Positions 12,415 through 24,285 of a stretch of 64,000 bases of DNA are shown in pieces (the first letter of the stretch is position 1; the number at the start of each line of letters is the position of its first letter). Source of the DNA: Apus apus (taxonomy: Eukaryota > Chordata > Aves > Apodiformes > Apodidae); NCBI RefSeq assembly GCF_020740795.1, contig NC_067291.1:12528780-12592779 (forward strand). Direction: 5' to 3'. Under the pieces are notes generated by a model. The model saw only the letters and a program-made list of their open reading frames with translations, was not told the origin of the DNA and made no database searches. The position numbers and the translations under genes are program-made.

Positions 12415-15400
12415 GGCAGTGGCTTTTAAGCAGCTAATATTCTGCAAACTGAGCATTGTGCAACTGCGAATAAACGCTCCCTACTGACAAAACTAGTTGT
12501 TGATAATTTTACATGGGAATTGTTGAGAGACTGATGGACTGATTAACACTAGAGGCCTCTCTAGCAAGAGGTTTATCAACACATTAAGCAACAAAAGAAA
12601 TATTTATAGTACTTCCCTGGAACATGCTTTTTCCAGCTCTCTATTGCCATCTTGCTGCCTTCAACAGAAAATCCATGTTGGGATGTAACATGTATAGAGA
12701 CAAAGGGAAAATACATTTCCAGTCCTGATGGATTTCCAGGCATCAGGTCTTAGTCATCAAGTAGAAGAGGAACAACATTATTTAGTTTAATTGAGATTAT
12801 GCACATTGTGGAGAACTATAGCAAGAGCTGAAGCAGAATGCTGGGGTAGTGTGATGTTAGTGGAAATTTTGTTGTCAGGGGTGGCAGAGTAAGATTCCTG
12901 GAAAGCAGCTGACCTCAGGCCCAGTGTGGAGTTTCTGGATACATGCAGTGTGCAGAGGCTGTCAGAGGAGCCAGTGAGAATTTAAACTATATTTGCAGGG
13001 GGACAAAGAAATACTTGAAAGCACTATCCTACATCTTATGCAGATGTTTTGATACCATTTTCTTTTTGCTGTAATTTCCCTTCACAAATTTTTCACCTTC
13101 CTCTGGAAATCAAGCAGATAGGACAGATCAGGTATTGTGATTCCCATGATCCTAACTAAATGCTAAAGAAATGCTAAAGAACACCTCCTGCTTTCTACTT
13201 TGTAATGCTCAGATTTCTTTTTATAGGCTTGTAACTTCTGGAAGCCTTTTTCTTATTATTCCTTTTTTTCACCCATTGTCTTATACTTGCCAACAGTATT
13301 TTCAGTCAGAATTCAGCACTCAGTATTTTATGAGCATACAGTGTCCCAGGCAGCAGTAGTATGACTGTGAGATCATTGTTACTACTTGACTACTTGGTGG
13401 GGAATCTCTTCCCCTCCACTGAGTCCTTGACATATACTAAAAATAAGTTGCTAAAATTTTATTCTAATAAAATCTACTATCCATAGCCCATTTTAGTCTT
13501 GAGTGTATTTGGGCATAATAGCAATCCCAAGTATGCTCCTCTTCCAAACAGAAGATGCAGTTTTAAGGCACCATTTAAACTCTTTTCTAATAAATCTCAT
13601 AGTAGCAGTTCAAACTGTGCTAGCACAGAGTTAAATTAAACCCTAATGAAAACAACCTAAGCTGGATTTTCTACCCTGCTTGCTGCTGCTCTACTGCAGC
13701 AAATGTTGGTCCTCTCTCTTGTTGAGATGGGAGTTTCTGCAGTGTGGGCCAAGCCAGTACAACCACATTCTAGACCCTCCTGACTGGTGCAGGGCATAAG
13801 CTGTGGTGAAATACAGAGGTGTCATTCACTAATACCCAAATGCAAGTAAAACTTTGAAGATGTTAGAATGCAAGAGCATTACTTTATAGAACAACTGATA
13901 TACAAAGGAAACAATATGTTTTGTGCTCACCACAGGTGAACAAGTGCCCCCCAATCTCTGGAAACATGATTTCACTATTTTTTTTTGTTGTGTACTAATT
14001 TCGGTACTTGTGTTGCTTTCCTATAGGATTTGGGTGGTTCTTCAGATACTGTTTAAATATCAACCACAGCATTTCTTCAAAATTTACTGGATTTGACCTT
14101 TTATAATTTGACAGCTAGCAATGGTCTTCCAGAGAGGTGCTCAGGTATGTGTCAGACACACCCATCTGAGGCTCTCAAAATTCACAGCAGCTATTATTTT
14201 AATAATATTCTTTGGATGGTGTGTGTTTGCATTCGATGTCACAACACTTCTGTAGTGCTGCCTTCAATGCTGCTTTTTACATATTTCCTGTAAGTGCCAC
14301 ATTAAATGATCACGGGATTCTTGGAAAAACAACAGGAAATTATATAATGGTGCCCACAAGTTCTGTGTATTGACTTTTCCAGAGACTTATTAGTATCTGA
14401 GCCTAGAAATTGTTGGTAAAACAAAGATATTTGATCTTATTCTCCATTTTTTATTCTTGTTTGCATGCTAGAAGCCCTGACCTTTTGCTGTTTTGTTATG
14501 GGGGGTAAAAAGGAAAAGAATAAAACAGCTAATTATAGAAATTACTGTGGTTTTGATTACAGGGGTAGTTATTTAATTTAGTTGTCTTACATTCCTAGGC
14601 AACTATTAGCAGGAATTCATATGGACATACTCTGTTATCTTCAAGTAAGTTACAGCTTGCATTGAGATGCAGCAGAAATGTCTCCAGAATAGAATCATAG
14701 CTCTGGTGTAAAAGCTGTAGGACATGGAATAAGTAATTGCCTTTTGAGACAATCTTGGTAAGTTCAAACCAGGAAGGATAACTTATAAAAGTGGAGAAAA
14801 GCTACAGGGAATACTGTTTGTGGCATTGGTCCTTGGTAGCCTTGCACGGGTCATGAGCTGTGGAGGATGAGATAAAGGCTTCAGTAAAAAATGATCAAAA
14901 ATCACCTGATGCCAACATCACAGAAACAGGAATAGCTGGAAGGTTTGTGCTTTTGGCCATGCTTAAGGGGATTTCAAAGTGCTCCTTAGAAGACCTTGAA
15001 TATTTATAGCTGAGAATTCAAAATCCTTATCTCTTTGGCCTGAAAATAGCTTTGCTGTGGAAGATATGATGAGTCTTTCTGGTTTGCTGTGGGATGAATT
15101 TATTAAGTACGTTTCCCCTCTTGTGAGTTTAGTTTCCATCTGAGGGATGATTTATCCCCTAGATGATAGCAATAAACAAGACCTATCACACTGTTCAGAG
15201 CCTTTCAGCCTCATTTGATTAACTCCTTCAGTAAGGAATTCCTCCTCATCTGGGATGGTTCCTCAATAAATTCCCCAGGCCAGGTTGGGATTTTTACCAC
15301 ATTCCTTTAAAGTCTCATCACCAGATGACTCCCAATAGATGTCTTAGCCTGGCAACATGTTGGGGTGGTGAAACTGCATCCTGCTGAGAAGAGTGCTGCC

Positions 15401-17214
15401 TCTTCACTTGTGCCATCCTGCTGATGGTGGGTTTTTGGGAATGCTCCTGCCTTGTGCATTCCCCATAGATGTTACTGCAGAAGGTATGAATACAGCTTTG
15501 AACTGATAGCCAGAAACTGGAGGAGACAAAGAGAGCAGTCTGCCTTCTCTGAAACCTGCAGTGAAGTCCTTCACTAATCTAACCAGAATGAGGTCAAAAA
15601 GTGCTATTTTACCCTAAAGCAGGATATTTTACTCAAGCAATAGATGAAATCAATCTCTTGTGATCTCTCTATTGCGACTGCTGGATGCCTTTCAAGACCC
15701 AAGCAGGCCTGTGTAGCATTAGCTCAAGTGCTTCTGGATTCCTGTGGCTTGAAAAAAGACATAAGCTATAAATGCTGCTTTAGTTCTTCATTCATGGTGC
15801 TGGCAGCTCTGTAATGAGGCAGAGGACAGGAACACGGCAGAACTCAGCAGTTGCATTTTCTGAGCCTTTCAGGACTCAAACCGAGTGCAGATGCCCTGGC
15901 TGTAGCTCATCAGTCCCAGACTCTGCCCTCTCTATCTCAGCCACACTGACAGTTGTCCTAATCATTAAGAGCTTTCATGATGATCCAAAGAAAAAAGAAA
16001 AAATAAAACAACCCAACAAGGACAAGTGACCCAAAAAAACCCGTATGAGGTATGAATATTGTACTTTGCTTTCACTTTCCTGTGAAGGAGGCAAGCCCTG
16101 GCCTACAAATATTAACAATTTGTTTTCCCTTTGGAAAATCTAGACTATCTCCTCCATACCCCCTTTTTTTTTTTTCCTTTACTATTTTTTTTCCCTTGAG
16201 GATTGTCCCATTGATGTGACTGATTATGTCAAGGTCAGCCTGGATTACTGGTGTTTTGTATATAAAGCACTGACAGTAACAGTGGGGTCAAAATTCACTG
16301 CAGATTTAATCCCCAGCTTTGACTTTCCTTTATAATCTCAGTGCTGTTCACTTATTTTGAGGGGACACTGACATCAGTCAGATGGTTTAGCAACTTAATT
16401 ACTGTAATTGGTATATTACCTGATTTCCTTGTTAGGCTGATTGTTATCATATTGAAATAATACAAATTAATCTTGAGGGTTTTGTGAACATTTAACTCCA
16501 CCAGCACAAGATTCTCAGACCTGCTGTGATTCCTGAATTTCCTTCTTCACAATTAACAGAAATGGGATTATGGAATTTTATTTTCTGAATGAAAACAGCC
16601 CTTCTTCAGCATTAATTTTGTTAAGACAGATAGCATGCAACATAAAGTCTGACTAAAACTGACATCAGCTCAATGTAGCAACAAAATAAACAAAGTTTAC
16701 TGAAAGAATAAATTATTTAACCCTCCAGCACAAAATCACTGTATTACTGTGCTAAATAAGCTATTGGTTTTCTACTGCTTGGGAGTCTAGACTGCTTGGA
16801 GAGCCTGCAAATAAAACCAGAAAGTATTTAAAACTTCTATTGTAGTTCTTGACAAAAAATCACTATTATTGAGTTGGTCATTCGAATCTTTTGCCACAGC
16901 AGGTTTTTGCAGCCATGTTATGTTGCTATCAAAAAGATTTTATTTAACTGGGGAGGTAAATGAGACAAATGTGTTTTGTCATGGTTGTTAATGAAGGAAA
17001 AAAAATAAGCCTCTTTCCATCGTAAATACTTACCTGTTAGGTAGTGCAGAAATTTGCTTTGGGGTAAATGTTTACAGTAGAAACACTGACCTTTCTTTAA
17101 TAGTCGTAATATTTTGAATGTGGTTGCTAAAACTTAGTTACTCTTTTTTTCTTTTCTGACAGACTGCATGAAATGTCAGGTAATACACTTTCAGAACACG
17201 GACCATCGTGCCAC

Positions 17215-17370
17215 TTTGTGGTTCTAATCAATGTGAAAGGATTTATTTTATTCAATATCCAATTACATTTCTGATTATGCTCATTCTAATAGCCTGAGTA
17301 TTTTTCTAATGTATCTGCTAATCATTAGGAACACTATTTGGCCTAATCTTTTAAAAATATGATTAGGTGC
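17215..17370. promoter_or_regulatory. Candidate homeodomain-site cluster
   Basis: Within about 150 bp there is a palindromic CTAATCATTAG (17318-17328), an inverted pair CCTAATC (17342-17348) and GATTAGG (17361-17367) separated by 12 bp, and further TCTAAT/CTAATAG cores just upstream (17284-17310). TAATC/GATTA is the core of K50 homeodomain sites (OTX, PITX, GSC families), and TAATnATTA-type palindromes suit paired-class dimers. Regulatory function is inferred from motif arrangement only. Confidence 0.3.
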
Positions 17371-18325
17371 TTTCATAAAACCTTAGATCTTAATTCCACT
17401 ACAAATGGCAGAGCTCAGACATGATATAATGTTCTATTTCCTGTTGGGCTATTCTTAGACCGTGAAAACCAAGTTTCCCAGACCTCCACAGAAACAGGCT
17501 TATTCTCAAAAAGAAAAGCTTGACAACAAGAATTATTAATGTCCCCAAAAGCTAACTCCTACTCTGCAAGACAGATAGAAATAGTTCAATCATCTGTAAT
17601 AGTGCCAGTAGAGTTAGATAACTTATGTAATATCTGTAGTCAAGAAGATAAGGAAATAACTAAAAGTCACCCTGTAGGCAATATACTACTTTGTGACAGC
17701 TACAATATTTAGAAAAGTACATATAGACTAAACATAGTTTTGATACCACTCCAGGACACCAATGAGAGAAGTTAGATAATTTGAACAGAACTCTTAACTG
17801 TAATGAAATGTCTGGTTTGAACCCTCTTGGAGAACCACATCTTCGTGTTCCCGGATGAGATACTTGTTGCTCAGCTCGTTTTTATTCCTGGCTATGCAGT
17901 GGGGGCTGATGCAAGCAGCTAATGTCATATGCCTCCTCCTCACCCTGTAACCATAAGGCTGGGGCTAAAAGTGGGAAGGAAGAATGGGAGAGGATTAAAT
18001 GAGAGCACAAGAAATTTGGCAGCACCAGAAATCTGTTTGTGCAGTAAAGTGCTGAGTGACGCATTAAGGCAAACCACCTTAATTATAAATTACATGTGGT
18101 AAATTACAAGAAAGAAGCATTTTAGAAACTAAATCCATCCCATACTGGTATGCTATGTTATCCTGAAGTGACCCTGGGCAGCCAAATGTTCTTGCAGTCT
18201 GTCCTTGGCTCCTTTTGCATTATACAGGTTCCTAAGCCAAATTTGCTAAGTTAAACATCTTAGCTGTAAATAAAGATCCCCCAAGCCTACTGTGCTTTCC
18301 TTGTTCTAAGAGTCCTTCACAGTAT

Positions 18326-18420
18326 GGCCCCAATTCAACTAAGTACTTAATATGTACTTAAATCCCACTTAAATCAATGGGATTTAAACATTTGCTTAAA
18401 TGCTTTGCTAAATCATTGCC
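18326..18420. repeat. Old palindromic MITE-like amniote repeat
   Basis: About 95 bp with imperfect self-complementarity from end to end. It begins GGCCC-AATTCAACTAAGTACTTA, has central arms AAATCCCA (18360-18367) and TGGGATTT (18378-18385) around a 10-bp spacer, and closes with GCTTAAATGCTTTGCTAAATC then a degenerate GCC. This layout (GGGCC ends, AAGCACTTAAGC-like arms, a CCCA...TGGG core with TCAATGGGA) resembles an ancient palindromic repeat that I recall being abundant in turtle genomes and present in birds and crocodilians. The family name is not certain to me. The copy is strongly diverged. Confidence 0.55.
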
Positions 18421-20137
18421 TATTAAACTGTCTATGCTGGAGATCAAACTGTAATTTATATTGCTGTGATTTCCTTTTTCTGGTGTTTTACAGAAGACCT
18501 CAAGCTACAATTCACTGTACTCTTGCTTGGACCAGAGCTGGAACTGTTTAGAGGGAATGTGTGCAAGACTTTCTATTCATCATGTGCAAGAAACAGGTTT
18601 TAATTCTTTTGGGCATCTGCTACTGCAAACCTGTGTTCCTGATAAACTGAAGTCAAAGAAGCTCAGTTAAGAGACTGAATGTTTTTCAAGATTTGTTTTG
18701 AAGATTAGTAACATGAAATTTTCCTTTTTCAGTAATGATTGCAGCCTCTGGTAAATGAGGGAACATATAGCTTTTACAGAATGTAGATATATGAAAATAT
18801 TTGAGGAGGAGAGAGAAGTTTTTTCTTTGATTTGTTTGCAGTCTTGTCTTGGCTGCTTTCTTTTCTTTTCTTTTTTTTTTCTTTTTCTCACAAATGCAGC
18901 TAGGATTGACAAATAAAACATCCTTCTGTAGCAGAGGAGGTGGCAGCAAAAGAAGAACTTGCCAAAAGGGCCATCAAGAATCCCCAAGTAATTTGATGTG
19001 TAGGGAAAAATATGTCAACAATATTGCAACTATAATGTACTATAATTTTTTTTTAGAAGTCACATGTCCTGCTCTGCCTGGGATGCCCATAGAGATTACT
19101 CTGGCCTTACCACTGGTTTTTTGGGAGTGAGGATGGATGGTGGGAAAGTGAGGGCTCTTCTTGACTTCTCCTGTAATGCAAGCTCTCTGCTTGTAGTGGA
19201 AATCAGCCAAAAGACAGCTCATATGCCAAGAAAGCCCAAGTTAAAAGATGAGTGGAAAATATCAGATGCTTAAATTTGTCTTGGATTTTCTCAAAGATGC
19301 TAATACTGGTTTTCTGCTTAATTAGTCAAATAAGGGGTGGACTGTGCTTCTCTCTCATCTACAGATATTTCTTGGATCATGTAAAAATGAGTTAGACACC
19401 TCTCGGGCACTGCTGTCCATGTCAGAGGAAGAGCTAAATGTTGGTTTCTTAAACAACATTGACAGGAGATAATTGCTGTAGAGCACATTCCAAACTCCTC
19501 ACCCAAGCCACAGCTACCCTACCAGAATTGTCCCAAGATCAGGATTCCTGAGACAGCTGCTTGTCAGGAAGTATGTTTAGGTTTCTATTCTGGGAAGAAA
19601 TTACACTCAGTGGGTACATTTTCCCAACTAGAGAAGATTTATTTCCACACAAAGTGTTGTGTCTTCTGTTCACCACTTAGTTTTATTTTAAGAAGCCAGG
19701 GTTTTCCCAAGAGATCTCAGTATTTTGCCCATAACCTCAGGGGTAAAAATGGAAAAATAAGACACCCTCTCTTGGACATGAAGTGACCTCTCTGTAAGGG
19801 GTATTTTTCATGGGCATCTGTAAGTGTTCTTCAGCATTTTTGTGCCTCCTGAAAGGTGAGAATAAGTGAAACATGCATTGAGGGTGTTTACACATGCAGA
19901 ATCATAAGACCATACAGAAGGGCATTTGAAGTAAAGAAAAGGTGTCTCTCAACTGAGACAACCTGTATGTTTCTGATTAACTGTAGAATCAGCAGAACAA
20001 AAAAGCAAACAGGTTCTGGAGAGAAGTAGGTGGGATGAACAAAACAATCAAGATCAGATATCATAAAGCCATTTAAAGTATGCTCATCCTTTGTGTCACT
20101 TCTTTTGCTGCATAATTACTGCAGCTCTTGATTAGAA

Positions 20138-20912
20138 GAATAGAATCCTAGGGGTTGGAAGGGACCTCGAAAGATCATCTAGTCCAACCCCCCCTGCCAG
20201 AGCAGGGTCACCTAGAGTACATCACACAGGAAGGCGTCCAGGTGGGTTTTGAATGTCTCCAGTGAAGGAGACTCCACAACCTCTCTGGGCAGCCTGTTCC
20301 AGTGCTCTGTCACTCTCACAGTAAAAAAATTTTTCTGATATTCACCTTAAACCTCCTATGCTGCAATTTGTATCCATTACTCCTTGTCCTATCACTGGTC
20401 ATCACTGAAAAAAGCTTAACTCCATCTTCTTGACACTCACCCTTTACGTATTTGTAAACATTGATGAGGTCGCCCCTCAGTCTCCTTTTCTCCCAACTAA
20501 AGAGACCCAGCTCTCTCAGCCTTTCCTCATAAGGGAGATGTTCCACTCCCTTAATCATCTTTGTGGCTCTGTGCTGGACTCTTTCCAGCACTTCCCTGTC
20601 CTTCCTGAACTGAGGGGCCCAGAACTGGACACAATATTCCAGATGCGGCCTCACCAATGCAGAATAGAGGGGGAGGAGAACCTCTCTTGACCTACTAACC
20701 ACACCCTTTCTAATACACCCCAGGATGCCACTGGCCTTCTTAGCCACAAGGGCACATTGCTGGCTCATGGTCATCCTCCTGTCTACCATGACCCCCAGGT
20801 CCCTTTCACCTACACTGCTCTCCAGCAGGTCAGCCCCCAACCTCTACTGGTGCATGGCGTTTTTCTTCCCCAAATGCAAAACTCTACACTTCCTTTGTTG
20901 AACTTCATCAGG
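20138..20912 (-). mobile_element. CR1 LINE, 5'-truncated 3' end, minus strand
   Basis: This is a 3' fragment of a chicken-repeat-1 (CR1) non-LTR retrotransposon read on the minus strand. The element's 3' end lies at the low coordinate (single TAGAATCCTAGG-type end followed by GGTTGGAAGGGACCTC, the usual CR1 3' tail). The minus-strand frame 20316-20840 encodes the C-terminal part of the CR1 ORF2 reverse transcriptase, with hallmark stretches such as [49 protein letters not shown] and [21 protein letters not shown]. The catalytic YxDD block and the endonuclease are missing, so it is 5'-truncated and cannot move by itself. An in-frame stop (TAG) lies just upstream of the intact frame, still within CR1-like sequence. 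No target-site duplication was recognised. Truncation of this kind is normal for CR1 in birds. Confidence 0.93.
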
Positions 20913-23838
20913 TTTTTCCCCAAATATGTCTGATATGGCCTTTTCAGACAGCAGGTGTAAGTGTATATTGTATAAATTCATACTAGTTTTAGCATTTCAT
21001 TAGTTTCCACAATTCTATTCATCTGTATGTGTCACAGAAAAATGAAATACGTGCAGAATAGGTAGTAATTTAAAACCAACGGGTATAAAGGTAGTGATTA
21101 TATTCAGAATATAGTTTAATAATAACTTAATACTAACAATTTTCTAAAAGATGATGCATGACTTTTAATCCTACTTCAGAATGTAAAACATTAAAAAAGG
21201 AACAGTTAATCTTGATTGACAGTGCTTGTTATGTTATATTATAAAAGTGCATCTTACAAGGTGTTTTTTTACCATCTCCTGTGCACCATTGCAGGGCTTC
21301 TGTGAAAGGGAGGAAATAGCAATTACTTAAGCAGGGAAAAGTTAACTCTCTTCTCATATTTTATCTGATTAGACAATTTCTTCATTTGTGTGTATTCACT
21401 GAGGAATCTTTCTTTTGTGACTTCCTTTGTTCCCCAGCCTGGATAAAAATTATCACTTCTTTTAAAAAGCTTAGAGTATTGCAGAGCACTTTGTTTCACC
21501 TCAAAGGCTGATTTGTGGATTGTACGTGAAAGTGTTCCATGTTTTCATGTTGTTATTTGAAGATTTAAGCTTCCCCCAAATATTTACTGCTACCCACTTG
21601 TTTCTCAAAATTGTGTGGGTATAAAAAAGATCCCCCCTCCAATGTTCACATTCATTATCACATATTGAATTAAATTAGAAGGGCAAATGGAAAAGAAATT
21701 AAATGGTAATTATATTCCTTTCTTAAAATGATCATAATTTCATTTGCTTTCAAATATAATATTAATGCAGTATTAATTTCACTTGGTGAGAAATTCCATT
21801 AATGGGAAAGTTTCCCAGGGAAGCAGAAACTGTGATTAACTGTTCTTTCTGCTTTGGTAATGAGACATTCTGAAATGAATAGTTTTGCCTGGTTTAGCAA
21901 CTGTCTCTTACACTCATGCACTGGTTTAGGACCTCAAGCTGCACATGGTATGTTCTGGACCTTGGTTTGGTGTGTCTTAATTCTTTCTTAATCGTCACAC
22001 TTAATGGTTGTAAATTGCAAGTAGGCTACAAGAGAATATCCTTTAGAGGATAAAATAAGAAAGGGGGGAAAAGTTATACATATGTCTAATTTCAGTGGGA
22101 CAGTGACAAAGTATTTTTTAAATAACAAATGAGAAATAAGTCCAAATGCAAATTCTCATGAAAAAGGCTCAGAGTTTCAAAATTAGATAATTTCAATGTA
22201 GCCTTATGGTTATTTTTCAGTTAGAAAATTGAGCTCTAGAAATGTCCCCCCAGCTAAATAAGGTTTCTGCAATGTTGAAATTAATTGATCAATTCTTCAG
22301 TAAGAGCCAAGCCTCAAATCCACAAGCATGAAACACCAGCTAGTAATGGGTATATAAATTGATTTCTGAAGGTTAAATAAGCACATTCAGGGCTCAGAGA
22401 ACAAAATCTTTATGACCTTATCCAAACGGATATCTGTGTGACTCACATTACTTTGCATACACTGTAATCATGAAAATTAAGGGACTGGGTTTAGATGAGG
22501 CCATGAGGTTTGATTCATATTGGAAAGCAGGATTAGAGTTCATTTTTTTGATGAACGAGGTCCAGGGAAGTCTGACACTGAATCATTTCATTCACTGCTG
22601 GGCAGGAAGAGGGAAACAAAAAAACAAAATCAGGAAACCCAAAGGTGCTAAGAATGTGTGTGAGAGTAGAGGTGGGTTTTTTTGGCTGATGGTTGGGCAC
22701 ATTTAAAGAATAGCAGTAGGGTTTCACATTAGACCTAGATGAAAATCAAAGTCAGCAACAGCAGCTGGCTTCCATGCTGAGGTTGTGTCTGAGGTTGGCA
22801 TCAATACTTTGACTAAATTTTAAAAGAATCAATCTGAAAAATGGGTGCGTGGTAAGAAGGGGATTAAAATCAGTAAGTAATGATGCCCAGAGCCTGAGTA
22901 GAAGTAGGTAGGCCTTGGTGTTTACTGTTCAGGGCTTCAATAGAGGCATATCAAATGGATTTGAGCAAGTGTAAGAATTCTGAATGGCACAGAAACCTGG
23001 TAAGAGCTGGTTTCCACACAGGGATAGAGATGTATTTTGGAGAAGTCTTCTGTAGGTTTCCTCTGTGGGACTTTCCAAACTAAGGCTGTAATTAGATACT
23101 GGCTAAAAAAGGGATCCTGGGCTGTGTTGACATTTAATAGCTGTTACAGAATTTGTTCCCAGGCTAAAATCAATGCTATGTCCTTCAGACCTCAGAAAAT
23201 GATGATCAGGGTGAGGGCATGTAGCTCTCCCTGGTCTAAAGTTTTTGTATTACCCACGTTGAAAGTGTTTCAGTAGGATGAGGTAGAATTGGGATTGCAG
23301 CTGTTTCCAGTAAGACAGAGTGAGTGGGAGTCCTTGGCTTAGATTTCTGTTTTGGTGGTGTTGATCTTCCTGGCCAGGGTGAGGCTTCCAAGGCTAGTTG
23401 ACTGGCCAAGCTTTTCATACTCAGGCTTTTGTTTGGATTTATGCATATGTTCTTTGGCTGAATTAGAGCTGGAGACCTGCAGCCAGTGTTGACCTAGGGC
23501 ATGGGATGGTCAGTTACCAAACAATACAAAATGAAAAGGGATAAGTGGTATAGAGACCAGGCGCTGTGAACAGTAACAGCAGCTGAATTACAGCCAAACA
23601 CAGGGTTTGATAATCAGAGCAATCAACACAAAAAGCCTAATTGCAAAAGCCAGAAATGTGGTGGATTCAAGAGTTTGTCCATAAACCCTATTAAAAACAA
23701 ACAACAACAAAAAAAAAAAACCAACACACCACAAAAAATATCTAATAATCTGATGCTGATGATTCAAAATGTGTGCAGCCTGTAACCCAAATCAGAAGAA
23801 CAACATTTAAAAATAGAGGAAGGGAAAAAAAGCACCTT
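20913..23838. other. Intergenic DNA between CR1 fragment and orphan CpG island
   Basis: AT-rich intergenic DNA without a supportable gene. The block 21655-21830 is dense in TAAT cores and contains the palindrome CCATTAATGG (21796-21805); see the findings. A short A-rich tract precedes 23740. Nothing else stood out. Confidence 0.6.
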
Positions 23839-23861
23839 AAAAAAAAAAAGGGGGGGGGGGG
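23839..23861. repeat. A11-G12 homopolymer junction
   Basis: Eleven A (23839-23849) run directly into twelve G (23850-23861), followed by further G runs (GAGGGGCGGGG). It sits at the left edge of the CpG-rich block. The G tract could form G-quadruplex-like structure and would be prone to length errors in sequencing and replication. Confidence 0.85.
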
Positions 23862-23929
23862 AGGGGCGGGGATTGTTTAGGGTTTTTTTTTTTCCCGTCC
23901 TGTTATTGAGGTTTTGACAAATCTCACCA

Positions 23930-24285
23930 GGCTTGGCATTTTCGGAAGAAGCAACGTTTTGGAGTGTGCACGAGCATGTGAAGCCGCTCGGGCCGGGCCG
24001 GGCGGGGATGCCGCGGTCTCTGCAGCCACCTGGCGGGCAGACGGGCAGGCGGGGCGCGGGACCTGCCGGAGCAGCTCCCACAGCCTCGCTGCTGCTGAGC
24101 TCCGCGCTCGGCTCCCTTCGCCACAGACTGACAGCAGGAGCCAGTGCGCGGGGCGAGGGGCACTGGCCGCAGAGCGGCGGAAGGGCCCTTCCTTGCCGAA
24201 CCCAAACCTGCGGAGTTAAGGCACAGCAAGGCCCAGAGCTGCCGGTGGCTTGGCCAAGGAGCCTCGCAAGGGCGGGCTCTGCCAG
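23930..24285. promoter_or_regulatory. Orphan CpG island
   Basis: I counted about 32 CpG dinucleotides by hand between 23941 and 24280, against almost none in the flanking kilobases. GC content is visibly high (GGGCCGGGCCGGGCGGGG near 23989-24006, several GCGCGGG and GCGGCGG clusters). Overlapping open frames on both strands here are the expected by-product of GC-rich DNA with few stops; none resembles a known protein and none is called. CpG islands in birds usually mark transcription starts, so this may be the promoter of a noncoding RNA, an upstream alternative first exon of TMC3 (13 kb away), or an enhancer-type orphan island. I found no clear donor site that would decide among these. Confidence 0.7.

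Larger units (their letters stand above)
1..20137. other. Gene-poor intergenic DNA, left part
   Basis: About 20 kb of AT-rich, CpG-poor DNA with no supportable exon. All open frames are short (about 60-107 codons), lack family resemblance, and overlap one another on both strands as chance frames do. I saw no RNA gene. Contents worth naming are listed separately: a 26-bp-period direct repeat (4321-4370), an A-rich tract (about 5203-5240), a paired bZIP-like motif block (8250-8420), a perfect inverted repeat (12388-12414), a homeodomain-motif cluster (17215-17370) and a palindromic old repeat (18326-18420). By synteny with human 15q25 this should be part of the desert between MEX3B and TMC3; that placement is inference. 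Confidence 0.7.

Noticed and set aside
14684-14705. AGAATAGAATCATAG as a CR1 terminal octamer
   Set aside because: Only the octamer-like string is present; the adjacent sequence does not match the CR1 3' tail.
18667-18987. 106-codon Lys/Phe-rich minus-strand frame
   Set aside because: It spans the T-rich tract at 18858-18890, which makes runs of Lys in the minus strand; low-complexity artefact.
20316-20840. 174-codon minus-strand open frame as a host gene
   Set aside because: Its residues are the C-terminal part of the CR1 LINE reverse transcriptase, so it is part of a truncated retrotransposon.
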